In this document: positions 7,377 through 14,126 of the stretch, piece after piece
Layout: every line of letters starts with the position of its first letter
Numbering within the stretch: the stretch's first letter is position 1
Notes under the pieces: model-generated
Database searches by the model: none
Told to the model about the DNA's origin: nothing
The model's input: the letters and a program-made list of their open reading frames with translations, nothing else
Position numbers and translations under genes: made by a program
NCBI GenBank assembly: GCA_023430705.1
Contig: JAEYZJ010000311.1
Location: forward strand, 1 to 16,386
DNA length: 16,386 nt
Direction of reading: 5' to 3'
From: Pseudomonadota bacterium
Lineage (GTDB): Bacteria > Pseudomonadota > Alphaproteobacteria > Rhizobiales > Devosiaceae

Positions 7377-7983
7377 CACCGTCGTCCACATCGTCGACGA
7401 CGAGGAAGCGGTGCGGAACTCGCTCGCTTTCCTGCTCTCGACCGCCGGCTTCGCCGTACGCGTGCACGAGAGCGCAACCGACTTCCTCGCCATCGCCGGC
7501 GATATCAGCAATGGTTGCCTGATCACCGACCTGCGCATGCCCGACATGGATGGCGTCGAACTGCTGCGCCGCCTGCGCGCGGCCGACGCCATGCTGCCCG
7601 CCATTGTCATCACCGGGCACGGCGACGTGCAGATGGCGGTAGAGGCCATGAAGAACGGCGCCATCGACTTCATCGAGAAGCCGTTCGGCGACGACGTGCT
7701 GATCGAGTCGATCTCCCGAGCCGCGAGCCGTGCCGCAGAGCGCGTGCAGAGCGCCGCCGCGCTGGATGCGATCCGCCAGCGCATCGCGTCGCTGAGCGAG
7801 CGCGAGCGCCAGGTCCTGCGCGGTGTGGTGGCGGGTCAGCCGAACAAGACCATCGCTCTCGAGCTCGGCATCAGCCCGCGGACGGTGGAGGTCTATCGCG
7901 CCGGCCTGATGGGCAAGATGCAGGCCCGGAGCCTGCCCGAACTCGTCCGCATGGTCATGGACGTGCGTATCGATCCGGTTTGA
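7363..7983 (+). CDS. fixJ: Response regulator FixJ
   Basis: A 206-residue two-domain regulator phosphorylated by FixL; in known systems it activates fixK and related genes at low oxygen. The receiver domain (about 7-122) has D12/D13, phospho-acceptor D56 (LITDLRMP), T84 (VITGHGD) and K106 (EKPF). The LuxR/FixJ helix-turn-helix follows (143-200; LSERERQVL then SPRTVEVYR). The TTG at 7363 is chosen because GGAGG (7352-7356) lies six bases upstream and the reading frame enters the receiver fold within seven residues. This makes fixJ overlap fixL by 14 bases, so the two are translationally coupled. Its stop codon lies inside a FixK-type box that serves the next gene. No fixK gene is present in the window. 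Confidence 0.95.
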   Translation: MSTADTVVHIVDDEEAVRNSLAFLLSTAGFAVRVHESATDFLAIAGDISNGCLITDLRMPDMDGVELLRRLRAADAMLPAIVITGHGDVQMAVEAMKNGAIDFIEKPFGDDVLIESISRAASRAAERVQSAAALDAIRQRIASLSERERQVLRGVVAGQPNKTIALELGISPRTVEVYRAGLMGKMQARSLPELVRMVMDVRIDPV

Positions 7984-7993
7984 TCTAGCTCAA
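7980..7993 (+). promoter_or_regulatory. FixK/FNR-type box overlapping the fixJ stop codon
   Basis: TTGATCTAGCTCAA matches TTGA-N6-TCAA. Its centre (7986.5) places a class II (-41.5) transcription start at 8028, giving a 39-base leader to the receiver gene at 8067. TAGTGT (8015-8020) is near the -10 position. The fixJ TGA (7981-7983) is inside the box, so it cannot serve fixJ itself. Confidence 0.7.
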
Positions 7994-8066
7994 GGTATCG
8001 TCGCCGAGGAGCGCTAGTGTCGCGGCATTGCCCGATGGGGCAGTTTCCCGGCGAGGACTGGCGACT

Positions 8067-8411
8067 ATGGCTTCCGGCCGCATACTCGTGATAGCGCCCC
8101 ACAATGACCTGCGTCGCTCGATTGCCTTTGCACTTGAAGCCGAAGGCTACGACGTGACGGCCCGGGCGGAGCTGCCGAGCCACTCCTGGGTATCGGCCGC
8201 CCGCTTCGATGCGACGGTGCTTGACCAGAAGGCGCTTGCCGGCCCCGACTATGTCAGCATCGCCTTCTGCCTGAAGGCGCGCCCGGTGATCCTGCTCGCC
8301 GCCAATCCGCGACCCTGGCTGGTCGAATGGGTGGCCGAGGTGATCGAGATGCCGGTGATCGGCAACGCACTGGGTCGAGCCGTTCGGACAGCGACCCACG
8401 CCCCCGCCTAG
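8067..8411 (+). CDS. Degenerate single-domain receiver protein, FixT-like candidate
   Basis: A 114-residue stand-alone receiver-fold protein. The pattern is RILVIAPHND (strand 1 and acidic pocket, D14), then FDATVLDQ with D53 at the phosphorylation position, then PVILLAAN and VIEMPVIGNALGRAV. The conserved Thr/Ser after strand 4 is Ala (78-79), and the conserved Lys before Pro is M95, so normal phosphotransfer chemistry is unlikely. It contains one cysteine (C68). The ATG at 8067 has GAGG ten bases upstream; an in-frame TTG at 8028 coincides with the predicted transcription start and is unlikely. Position after fixLJ and a FixK-type box recall FixT, a receiver-like feedback inhibitor of FixL known from Sinorhizobium and Caulobacter. 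Caulobacter FixT binds iron-sulfur through several cysteines, which this protein lacks. The FixT role is inference. Its stop overlaps that of the hemerythrin gene. Confidence 0.75.
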   Translation: MASGRILVIAPHNDLRRSIAFALEAEGYDVTARAELPSHSWVSAARFDATVLDQKALAGPDYVSIAFCLKARPVILLAANPRPWLVEWVAEVIEMPVIGNALGRAVRTATHAPA

Positions 8412-8848
8412 TTTACTGCGATCCCGAGCGGCAGCTTCTCGAGCAGTTCGCGCTCGTGCCGCACGCGCGCCCGCAGGCATTCGAAGAACCCGCGAAGCAT
8501 GTAGCCCGTCGTCTCCGGCGCCAGCACCGGCTGCCGGCAGCCGAGTTGGTTGAGTTCGAACTGCACTTCCTCGCCGAAGCACTCATCCTCAAGGTGCTCG
8601 AGCCGCAACTGCTCGATGACGGCGCGGCCCTGCGCATGCGCCGCGAGGATGCGCGGAAAGAGCTGCGTCTCCTCAGCCTCGTGGGCGAGTCGCAGCAGCG
8701 GGCCGACGAGGGCCGCGGCGCGGCGGCAGTTCTCGTGGTTCAACCGGTCGGGCAGGGAATCCGCGATCGCTTCGAGCAGATCGCACAGCATCAGCTGCTG
8801 GTCGAAATACTCCCGGACATCGGCCAGAAGGCCCCTCTCCTCAGCCAT
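8408..8848 (-). CDS. Hemerythrin-like (HHE domain) protein
   Basis: A 146-residue all-helical protein of the hemerythrin HHE family, which commonly binds a di-iron centre and handles oxygen, nitric oxide or iron. Ligand-type motifs are H56-x3-E60 (AHEAEETQLFP), H85-x3-E89 (LEHLEDE) and H131 near the C-terminus. The usual helix 1 histidine is not seen (Q17/Q18 and C22 occupy that stretch), and the acid after H131 is at +3 instead of +4, so the metal site may be altered. There are five cysteines (22, 41, 90, 104, 124). The start at 8848 is preferred: GGAG lies nine bases upstream, and a shared FixK-type box would put the transcript start about 29 bases before it. The ATG at 8878 is the alternative. 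The gene is divergent from ccoN and convergent with the receiver gene. Confidence 0.82.
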   Translation of the reverse strand: MAEERGLLADVREYFDQQLMLCDLLEAIADSLPDRLNHENCRRAAALVGPLLRLAHEAEETQLFPRILAAHAQGRAVIEQLRLEHLEDECFGEEVQFELNQLGCRQPVLAPETTGYMLRGFFECLRARVRHERELLEKLPLGIAVN

Positions 8849-8911
8849 TTTCCCCGTCTCCAACCACCATGACTCCATGCCGGAACAGATGCCACTCGGC
8901 ACCCCGCGGCC

Positions 8912-8925
8912 TTGATCTGGATCAA
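8912..8925. promoter_or_regulatory. Perfect FixK/FNR box between the hemerythrin gene and ccoN
   Basis: TTGATCTGGATCAA contains both full half-sites TTGAT and ATCAA. For ccoN a -41.5 placement gives a start at 8960, with TAGGTT (8948-8953) at the -10 position and a 29-base leader to the TTG at 8989. In the other direction it gives a start at 8877 and a 29-base leader to the hemerythrin ATG at 8848. One site could therefore serve both genes. Confidence 0.85.
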
Positions 8926-8988
8926 GTTCTCGCGCCGAGGGTGCAGGTAGGTTCCGCGCGACCAACTTCAAGCCATGGGGGCCACGCG

Positions 8989-10611
8989 TTGCAGAATCTG
9001 CCTTGGATAATCGTCCTGGGAGGGGGCGCATTTTTTGCGCTCGTACTTTCAGGACTCGGACAGGATGCTGCCTACACTGCTCACATGGGCATCATTGCAG
9101 CAGTGCTCGGCTTGGGGGCAGTCATCCTGCTGCGCCGGCCGGAGCCGGCGGTGGCTGAAGCGCCGGCTCCGGTTTCGGCCTCGGGAGCTCCAGCCTATTT
9201 CGACGCGCCGATCCGGATCGGCTCGATCCTCACCGTCTTCTGGGGCTGCGTCGGCTTCCTCGTCGGCGTCGTCGTCGCGTTGCAGCTGGCCTGGCCGGAC
9301 CTGAACCTCGAGCCGTGGTTCAACTTCGGCCGCATGCGGCCGCTGCACACCTCGGCCGTGGTCTTCGCCTTCGGCGGCACCGCGCTCATCACCACGAGCT
9401 TCTACGTCGTGCAGCGCACCTCGCGGGCTCGGTTGATCAGCGACAACCTCGCCTGGTTCGTGTTCTGGGGCTACCAGCTGTTTATCGTGATGGCAGCGAC
9501 GGGATACCTGCTCGGCATCACGCAGGGCCGCGAATATGCAGAGCCCGAATGGTACACCGACATCTGGCTGACCATCGTCTGGGTCGCCTATCTGGTGCTC
9601 TTCCTCGGCACGATCATGAAGCGCCGGGAGCCGCACATCTATGTGGCGAACTGGTTCTACCTCGCCTTCATCCTCACCATCGCGATGCTGCACGTCGTCA
9701 ACAACCTGGGCGTGCCCGTGAGCCTGCTGGGCTCCAAGAGCTACAGCCTGTTCTCGGGTGTGCAGGATGCGCTGACCCAGTGGTGGTACGGCCACAACGC
9801 AGTGGGCTTCTTCCTCACTGCCGGGTTCCTCGGCATGATGTACTACTTTCTGCCCAAGCAGGCGGAGCGCCCGGTTTACAGCTACCGGCTGTCGATCATC
9901 CACTTCTGGGCGCTCATCTTCCTCTATATCTGGGCTGGCCCGCATCACCTGCACTACACCGCCCTGCCCGACTGGGCTCAGACGCTCGGCATGGTGTTCT
10001 CGATCATGCTGTGGATGCCCAGCTGGGGCGGCATGATCAACGGCCTGATGACGCTTCAGGGCGCCTGGGACAAGGTCCGCACCGACCCGATCATCCGCAT
10101 GATGGTTGCCGCCATCGCCTTCTACGGCATGTCGACCTTCGAAGGTCCGGTGATGTCGATCAAGTCGGTCAACGGCCTCAGCCACTATACCGACTGGACC
10201 ATCGGCCACGTGCACTCGGGTGCGCTCGGCTGGGTCGGCATGATCTCGTTCGCCGCGGTGTACTTCATGGTGCCGCGCCTGTGGGGCCGCGCGCAGCTCT
10301 ACTCGCCGCGCATGGTGAACTGGCACTTCTGGCTCGCAACCGTCGGCATCGTGATCTACGCGGCCGTGATGTGGGTCTCCGGTATCATGCAGGGCCTGAT
10401 GTGGCGCGAGTACGATGACCAGGGCTTCCTCGTCTACTCGTTCGCCGAGAGCGTGGCCGCCCTTCAGCCCTACTACATCGCCCGCGCCTTCGGCGGCCTG
10501 CTCTACCTGGGCGGCGCCCTGGTGATGGCGTTCAACATCTGGATGACCATCCGCGGCCGGGTCCGCGCCGAGCGTCCGATCGTAACCGCTGCCCTGCAGC
10601 CGGCGGAATAG
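8989..10611 (+). CDS. ccoN: cbb3-type cytochrome c oxidase catalytic subunit I
   Basis: A 540-residue, 12-helix catalytic subunit (FixN) that reduces oxygen to water at high affinity. Low-spin heme b ligands are H120 (MRPLHTS) and H409; high-spin heme b3 is bound by H407 (GHVHSG); CuB ligands are H269 (YGHNAV), H319 and H320 (GPHHLHY). The cross-linked tyrosine is Y313 (LYIWAG), and E385 (TFEGP) matches the conserved glutamate. An ATG at 8869 would run through the FixK box, so the TTG at 8989 is chosen: it lies downstream of the predicted transcript start, has GGGGG seven bases before it, and gives a typical length and first helix (LPWIIVLGGG). A GTG at 8941 lies too close to the box. First gene of ccoNOQP; ccoO follows after 14 bases. 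Confidence 0.95.
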   Translation: MQNLPWIIVLGGGAFFALVLSGLGQDAAYTAHMGIIAAVLGLGAVILLRRPEPAVAEAPAPVSASGAPAYFDAPIRIGSILTVFWGCVGFLVGVVVALQLAWPDLNLEPWFNFGRMRPLHTSAVVFAFGGTALITTSFYVVQRTSRARLISDNLAWFVFWGYQLFIVMAATGYLLGITQGREYAEPEWYTDIWLTIVWVAYLVLFLGTIMKRREPHIYVANWFYLAFILTIAMLHVVNNLGVPVSLLGSKSYSLFSGVQDALTQWWYGHNAVGFFLTAGFLGMMYYFLPKQAERPVYSYRLSIIHFWALIFLYIWAGPHHLHYTALPDWAQTLGMVFSIMLWMPSWGGMINGLMTLQGAWDKVRTDPIIRMMVAAIAFYGMSTFEGPVMSIKSVNGLSHYTDWTIGHVHSGALGWVGMISFAAVYFMVPRLWGRAQLYSPRMVNWHFWLATVGIVIYAAVMWVSGIMQGLMWREYDDQGFLVYSFAESVAALQPYYIARAFGGLLYLGGALVMAFNIWMTIRGRVRAERPIVTAALQPAE

Positions 10612-10625
10612 GAGCCTCCCGACCA

Positions 10626-11357
10626 ATGGATATTCTAGGCAAACACGGCGTAATCGAGCGTAACGCCTCGCTGCTCTTCACCCTGTCGCTGGTGGTGGTT
10701 TGCATCGGCGGCATCGTTGAGGTCGCCCCGCTGTTCTACCTGCAGAACACGATCGAGAAGGTGGAGGGGATGCGCCCCTACACCCCCCTCGAGCTCGCCG
10801 GACGGGACATCTACATCCGCGAGGGCTGCTACGTCTGCCACAGCCAGATGATCCGCCCGTTCCGCGACGAGACGGAGCGCTACGGACATTACTCGCTGGC
10901 CGCGGAGTCGATATACGACCATCCCTTCCAGTGGGGCTCCAAGCGTACCGGCCCGGACCTCGCCCGCGTCGGAGCCCGCTACTCCAACGAGTGGCATGTC
11001 GAGCACCTGAGCGATCCGCGCGCACTGGTGCCGGAATCGATCATGCCCAAGTACGCGTTCCTTGCTGAAACCGACCTCGACACCAGCAACATCGCCGGCA
11101 GCCTGCGGGCCAACGCCATGGTGGGTGTGCCCTACAGCCAGGAGGCGCTCGACAACGCCGAGCGCGACCTCATCGCCCAGGCAACGCCGGACGCGGACAC
11201 CTCTGGCCTGATGGCCCGCTACAACAACGTGCGGGCCGAAGACTTCGACGGCGATCCCAGGCGCATCACCGAGATGGATGCCCTGGTCGCCTACCTGCAG
11301 ATGCTCGGCACGCTGGTCGACTTCACGACCTACGACGCCCAGGCCAACTTCCGCTAA
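10626..11357 (+). CDS. ccoO: cbb3-type cytochrome c oxidase subunit II (mono-heme)
   Basis: A 243-residue membrane-anchored c-type cytochrome (FixO) that passes electrons from CcoP to CcoN. One N-terminal helix (about 16-38) anchors the periplasmic domain, which has a single heme site C68-x2-C71-H72 (GCYVCHSQMIRPF) and the likely axial methionine M140 (ESIMPKY). Length and motifs are normal for the family. GGAG, overlapping the ccoN stop codon (10611-10614), is the ribosome site, about 11 bases before the ATG. It is co-transcribed with ccoN, and ccoQ starts 12 bases after its stop. Confidence 0.96.
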   Translation: MDILGKHGVIERNASLLFTLSLVVVCIGGIVEVAPLFYLQNTIEKVEGMRPYTPLELAGRDIYIREGCYVCHSQMIRPFRDETERYGHYSLAAESIYDHPFQWGSKRTGPDLARVGARYSNEWHVEHLSDPRALVPESIMPKYAFLAETDLDTSNIAGSLRANAMVGVPYSQEALDNAERDLIAQATPDADTSGLMARYNNVRAEDFDGDPRRITEMDALVAYLQMLGTLVDFTTYDAQANFR

Positions 11358-11369
11358 GCGAGCCAAGCC

Positions 11370-11555
11370 ATGCCAACAGCACAGTACGACATGCTTCGGC
11401 ACTTCGCCGACAGCTGGGGCCTTCTCTACATGATGGTGATCTTCCTCACCGTGGTGGTCTTCCTGCTGCGTCCGGGCGCCAAGGCGAGCGCCGTCGCGGC
11501 CGCCCGCATCCCGCTCGAGGACACCGAACCGCTGAATCGGGAGGCCCGCCAGTGA
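11370..11555 (+). CDS. ccoQ: cbb3-type oxidase small subunit CcoQ
   Basis: A 61-residue single-helix protein (FixQ), with the membrane segment at about 16-34 (WGLLYMMVIFLTVVVFLL) followed by a short cytoplasmic tail. CcoQ helps keep the oxidase complex stable; it binds no cofactor. The length fits the family (50-70). Its start has only a weak ribosome site (GCGAG), and its TGA stop overlaps the GTG start of ccoP by four bases (GTGA), a sign of translational coupling. Confidence 0.93.
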   Translation: MPTAQYDMLRHFADSWGLLYMMVIFLTVVVFLLRPGAKASAVAAARIPLEDTEPLNREARQ

Positions 11556-12418
11556 GCGACAAGGACATCGACCAGACCAGTGGCGTCGAAACCACAGGGC
11601 ACGAGTGGGACGGCATCAAGGAGCTGAACAATCCGCTGCCCCGCTGGTGGCTGTGGACCTTCTACGGCACCATTGTCTTCGCGATCGGCTACACCATCGC
11701 CTTCCCGGCCTGGCCCATGGTCTCGTCGGCGACGACCGGCCTGCTCGGCTACTCGAGCCGCGCCGACCTGCATGCGGACCTCGCAGCTGCCAAGACGGCG
11801 CAGGGCGACCTGCTGACCCGCGTCGCCGAGACCCCGGTGGGAGACATCCTGAAGGACGACGCGCTCGCCCGCTTCGCGCGCGCCGGCGGCGAGTCGTTGT
11901 TCAAGGTCCATTGCAGCCAGTGCCACGGCACCGGTGCAACTGGCAGCGTCGGGTATCCCAACCTCAACGACGACGAGTGGATCTGGGGTGGGAGCATCGA
12001 GCAGATCGCAACGACCATCACCGTGGGTGCCCGCGCCCCCGGCGTCGCCGACACGCAGTTCAACGTCATGCCCAGTTTCGGCACCGACGGCATCCTGACC
12101 AAAACGGAGATCGACGTGCTGGCAAGGCAGGTCGCCTCGATGTCGGGCATCGACGGTGGCGAGGTGTCCGCCGAGGGTGGGCAGCTCTACGCCGACAACT
12201 GCGCCTCGTGCCACGGCGACGGCGGCGAGGGCATGATCGATGTCGGCGGCCCGTCGCTGAACGACCACGTGTGGCTCTACGAAGGCACGCTCAATGCCAT
12301 CAAGGCGCAGATCGACCATCCCCGCCATGGCGTGATGCCGGACTGGGGCCCTCGTCTCGGCGACACTGCGGTCAAGCAGCTCGCCGTCTATGTCCACGGG
12401 CTTGGTGGCGGCCAGTAG
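11552..12418 (+). CDS. ccoP: cbb3-type cytochrome c oxidase subunit III (di-heme)
   Basis: A 288-residue di-heme c-type cytochrome (FixP), the electron entry subunit of the cbb3 oxidase. A cytoplasmic N-terminus with the conserved HEWDGIKELNNPLPRWW stretch (17-33) leads into one membrane helix (about 34-52). Two periplasmic cytochrome domains follow, with C121-x2-C124-H125 (CSQCHGTGATG) and C217-x2-C220-H221 (CASCHGDGGEG). The GTG start at 11552 has GGGAGG seven bases upstream and overlaps the ccoQ stop. Length is normal. A terminator-type hairpin follows 24 bases after the stop, so this is the last gene of the oxidase operon. Confidence 0.96.
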   Translation: MSDKDIDQTSGVETTGHEWDGIKELNNPLPRWWLWTFYGTIVFAIGYTIAFPAWPMVSSATTGLLGYSSRADLHADLAAAKTAQGDLLTRVAETPVGDILKDDALARFARAGGESLFKVHCSQCHGTGATGSVGYPNLNDDEWIWGGSIEQIATTITVGARAPGVADTQFNVMPSFGTDGILTKTEIDVLARQVASMSGIDGGEVSAEGGQLYADNCASCHGDGGEGMIDVGGPSLNDHVWLYEGTLNAIKAQIDHPRHGVMPDWGPRLGDTAVKQLAVYVHGLGGGQ

Positions 12419-12442
12419 CATTCCCAAGGCTGTCGCCAAAAT

Positions 12443-12482
12443 GGGGAGGGGGTGCGCCGTGCGTGCCCCCTCCTTTCCTTTC
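12443..12482 (+). terminator. Rho-independent-type terminator after ccoP
   Basis: GGAGGGGG (12445-12452) pairs with CCCCCTCC (12466-12473), and the stem continues inward (two G-U and three further pairs, inner bases 12453-12465) to a 3-base loop. The pyrimidine run TTTCCTTTCC follows. This is the best terminator in the window and separates ccoNOQP from the ccoG box. Confidence 0.75.
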
Positions 12483-12496
12483 CGCCTCCGGGGGGC

Positions 12497-12510
12497 TTGA
12501 CCCAGATCAA
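12497..12510 (+). promoter_or_regulatory. FixK/FNR-type box upstream of ccoG
   Basis: TTGACCCAGATCAA matches TTGA-N6-TCAA, with one half-site departing from TTGAT (TTGAC). A -41.5 placement predicts transcription from 12545, one base before the ccoG ATG. It lies between the ccoP terminator and ccoG, giving the assembly genes their own low-oxygen control. Confidence 0.78.
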
Positions 12511-12545
12511 GCCGATATCGGACCCGCCATGACAGAACCGCTCGC

Positions 12546-14126
12546 ATGACCACCGAGAATGCCCAGCAGATGCGCGCGGATAGTCCCGACACCTACGACG
12601 TCGAGGCGGTAAACTCTGCCACTCGGCGCCAGCCTCTTTACGCGCCGCGAAAGAAGATCTTTCCCCGGCGTGCTTCGGGCTATTTCCGCCGCTTCAAGTG
12701 GCTGGTCATGCTGGTGACGCTGACCATCTACTATGTGACGCCCTGGATCCGCTGGGATCGCGGACCCTTCGCTCCCGACCAGGCCGTGCTGGTCGACCTC
12801 GCCAACAAGCGGTTCTACTTCTTCTTCATCGAGATTTGGCCGCAGGAGTTCTATTACGTCGCCGGTCTCCTGGTGATGGCGGGAATCGGCCTCTTCCTCG
12901 TCACCTCGACCGTCGGTCGCGCCTGGTGCGGCTATGCCTGCCCGCAGACCGTCTGGGTCGACCTCTTCCTCGTCGTCGAGCGCGCCATCGAGGGCGACCG
13001 CAATGCCCGCATCAAGCTCGACGCCGCGCCCTGGTCGGCGGCCAAGCTCGGCAAGCGCATCTCCAAGCACTCCGTCTGGCTGCTGATCGGCATCGTGACC
13101 GGCGGCGCCTGGATCTTCTACTTCGCCGACGCGCCGACGCTGCTCATCGACGTCGTCACCCTGCAGGCGCCTATCGTGGCCTATGCGACCATCGCGCTAC
13201 TGACCGCCACCACCTACACCTTCGGCGGCCTGCTGCGCGAACAGGTCTGCACCTACATGTGCCCCTGGCCTCGCATCCAGGGCGCGATGCTCGACGAGCA
13301 CTCGCTGACCGTCACCTACAACGACTGGCGCGGCGAGCCACGCACCCGCCACGCCAAGAAGGCGGTGGCCGAGGGCAAGCCGGTGGGCGACTGCGTCGAC
13401 TGCAATGCCTGCGTCGTCGTCTGCCCGATGGGCATCGACATCCGCGATGGCCAGCAGCTCGAATGCATCACCTGCGCGCTCTGCATCGACGCCTGCGACG
13501 ACGTGATGACGAAGCTGGACAAGGAGCGCGGGCTCATCTCGTACGCCACGCTCGACGACTACAACCGCAACATGGCTCTCGCCACCGGCAGCGGCAAGGT
13601 GATCCAGCCAGCGCGCGTCCGCGACGGCAGGACCGGCCGCCTCTTCGATGCCGTCAAGCAGATCGACTGGCGCTCGATCATCCGCCCGCGCACCATCGTC
13701 TATTTCGTCGGCTGGGTGGCAATCGGGCTTGCGATGGTGACCGCGCTCGCCCTGCGCTCGCCGCTGTCCCTGAACGTCCTGCACGACCGCAACCCGCTCT
13801 ACGTCGAGCTGCGCGACGGGGCCGTGCGCAACGGCTACGACGTCAAGGTGCTGAACATGACGCCGCAAATGCGCGAGGTCGTGCTGCGCCTCGAAGGCCT
13901 GCCCGGTTCCACCCTGTCGCTCGCCGACAACGGCACCGAGACGGCCGCTGGCATCCCGCTCACCCTCGAACCCGACAAGGTCCTGCCCATCCGTCTCTAT
14001 GTTCGCGTCGCACCCGGGGCGGTGCCGCAGAGCCAGGTCCCGTTCCGCATCGTCGTCGAGGACACCGACGCCGGCATCGAGACCGGTGCCGAGACGACCT
14101 TCGAAGTTCCGGAGAAAGCCAGATGA
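12546..14126 (+). CDS. ccoG: Cytochrome c oxidase accessory protein CcoG (polyferredoxin)
   Basis: A 526-residue membrane polyferredoxin (FixG) needed for cbb3 assembly; Rhodobacter CcoG reduces Cu(II) to Cu(I) for the oxidase. Membrane segments lie at about 52-66, 103-120, 176-195, 208-230 and 380-398. Cysteine pairs C128/C132 (WCGYACP) and C235/C239 (CTYMCP) sit near membrane helices. Two 4Fe-4S sites follow: C283, C286, C289, C293 and C307, C310, C313, C317. The C-terminal part is a periplasmic immunoglobulin-like (FixG C-terminal) domain. The start is ambiguous: the ATG at 12546 sits at the predicted transcript start and has no ribosome site; the next in-frame ATG is at 12570 (M9). The first conserved text (QPLYAPRKKIFPR) starts near residue 29, so both are compatible. 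ccoH overlaps its stop (ATGA). Confidence 0.95.
   Translation: MTTENAQQMRADSPDTYDVEAVNSATRRQPLYAPRKKIFPRRASGYFRRFKWLVMLVTLTIYYVTPWIRWDRGPFAPDQAVLVDLANKRFYFFFIEIWPQEFYYVAGLLVMAGIGLFLVTSTVGRAWCGYACPQTVWVDLFLVVERAIEGDRNARIKLDAAPWSAAKLGKRISKHSVWLLIGIVTGGAWIFYFADAPTLLIDVVTLQAPIVAYATIALLTATTYTFGGLLREQVCTYMCPWPRIQGAMLDEHSLTVTYNDWRGEPRTRHAKKAVAEGKPVGDCVDCNACVVVCPMGIDIRDGQQLECITCALCIDACDDVMTKLDKERGLISYATLDDYNRNMALATGSGKVIQPARVRDGRTGRLFDAVKQIDWRSIIRPRTIVYFVGWVAIGLAMVTALALRSPLSLNVLHDRNPLYVELRDGAVRNGYDVKVLNMTPQMREVVLRLEGLPGSTLSLADNGTETAAGIPLTLEPDKVLPIRLYVRVAPGAVPQSQVPFRIVVEDTDAGIETGAETTFEVPEKAR

Noticed and set aside
8869..8988. Extending ccoN to the ATG at 8869
   Set aside because: The extension runs through the FixK-type box and the likely promoter, and adds polar text not typical of CcoN; the TTG at 8989 fits better.
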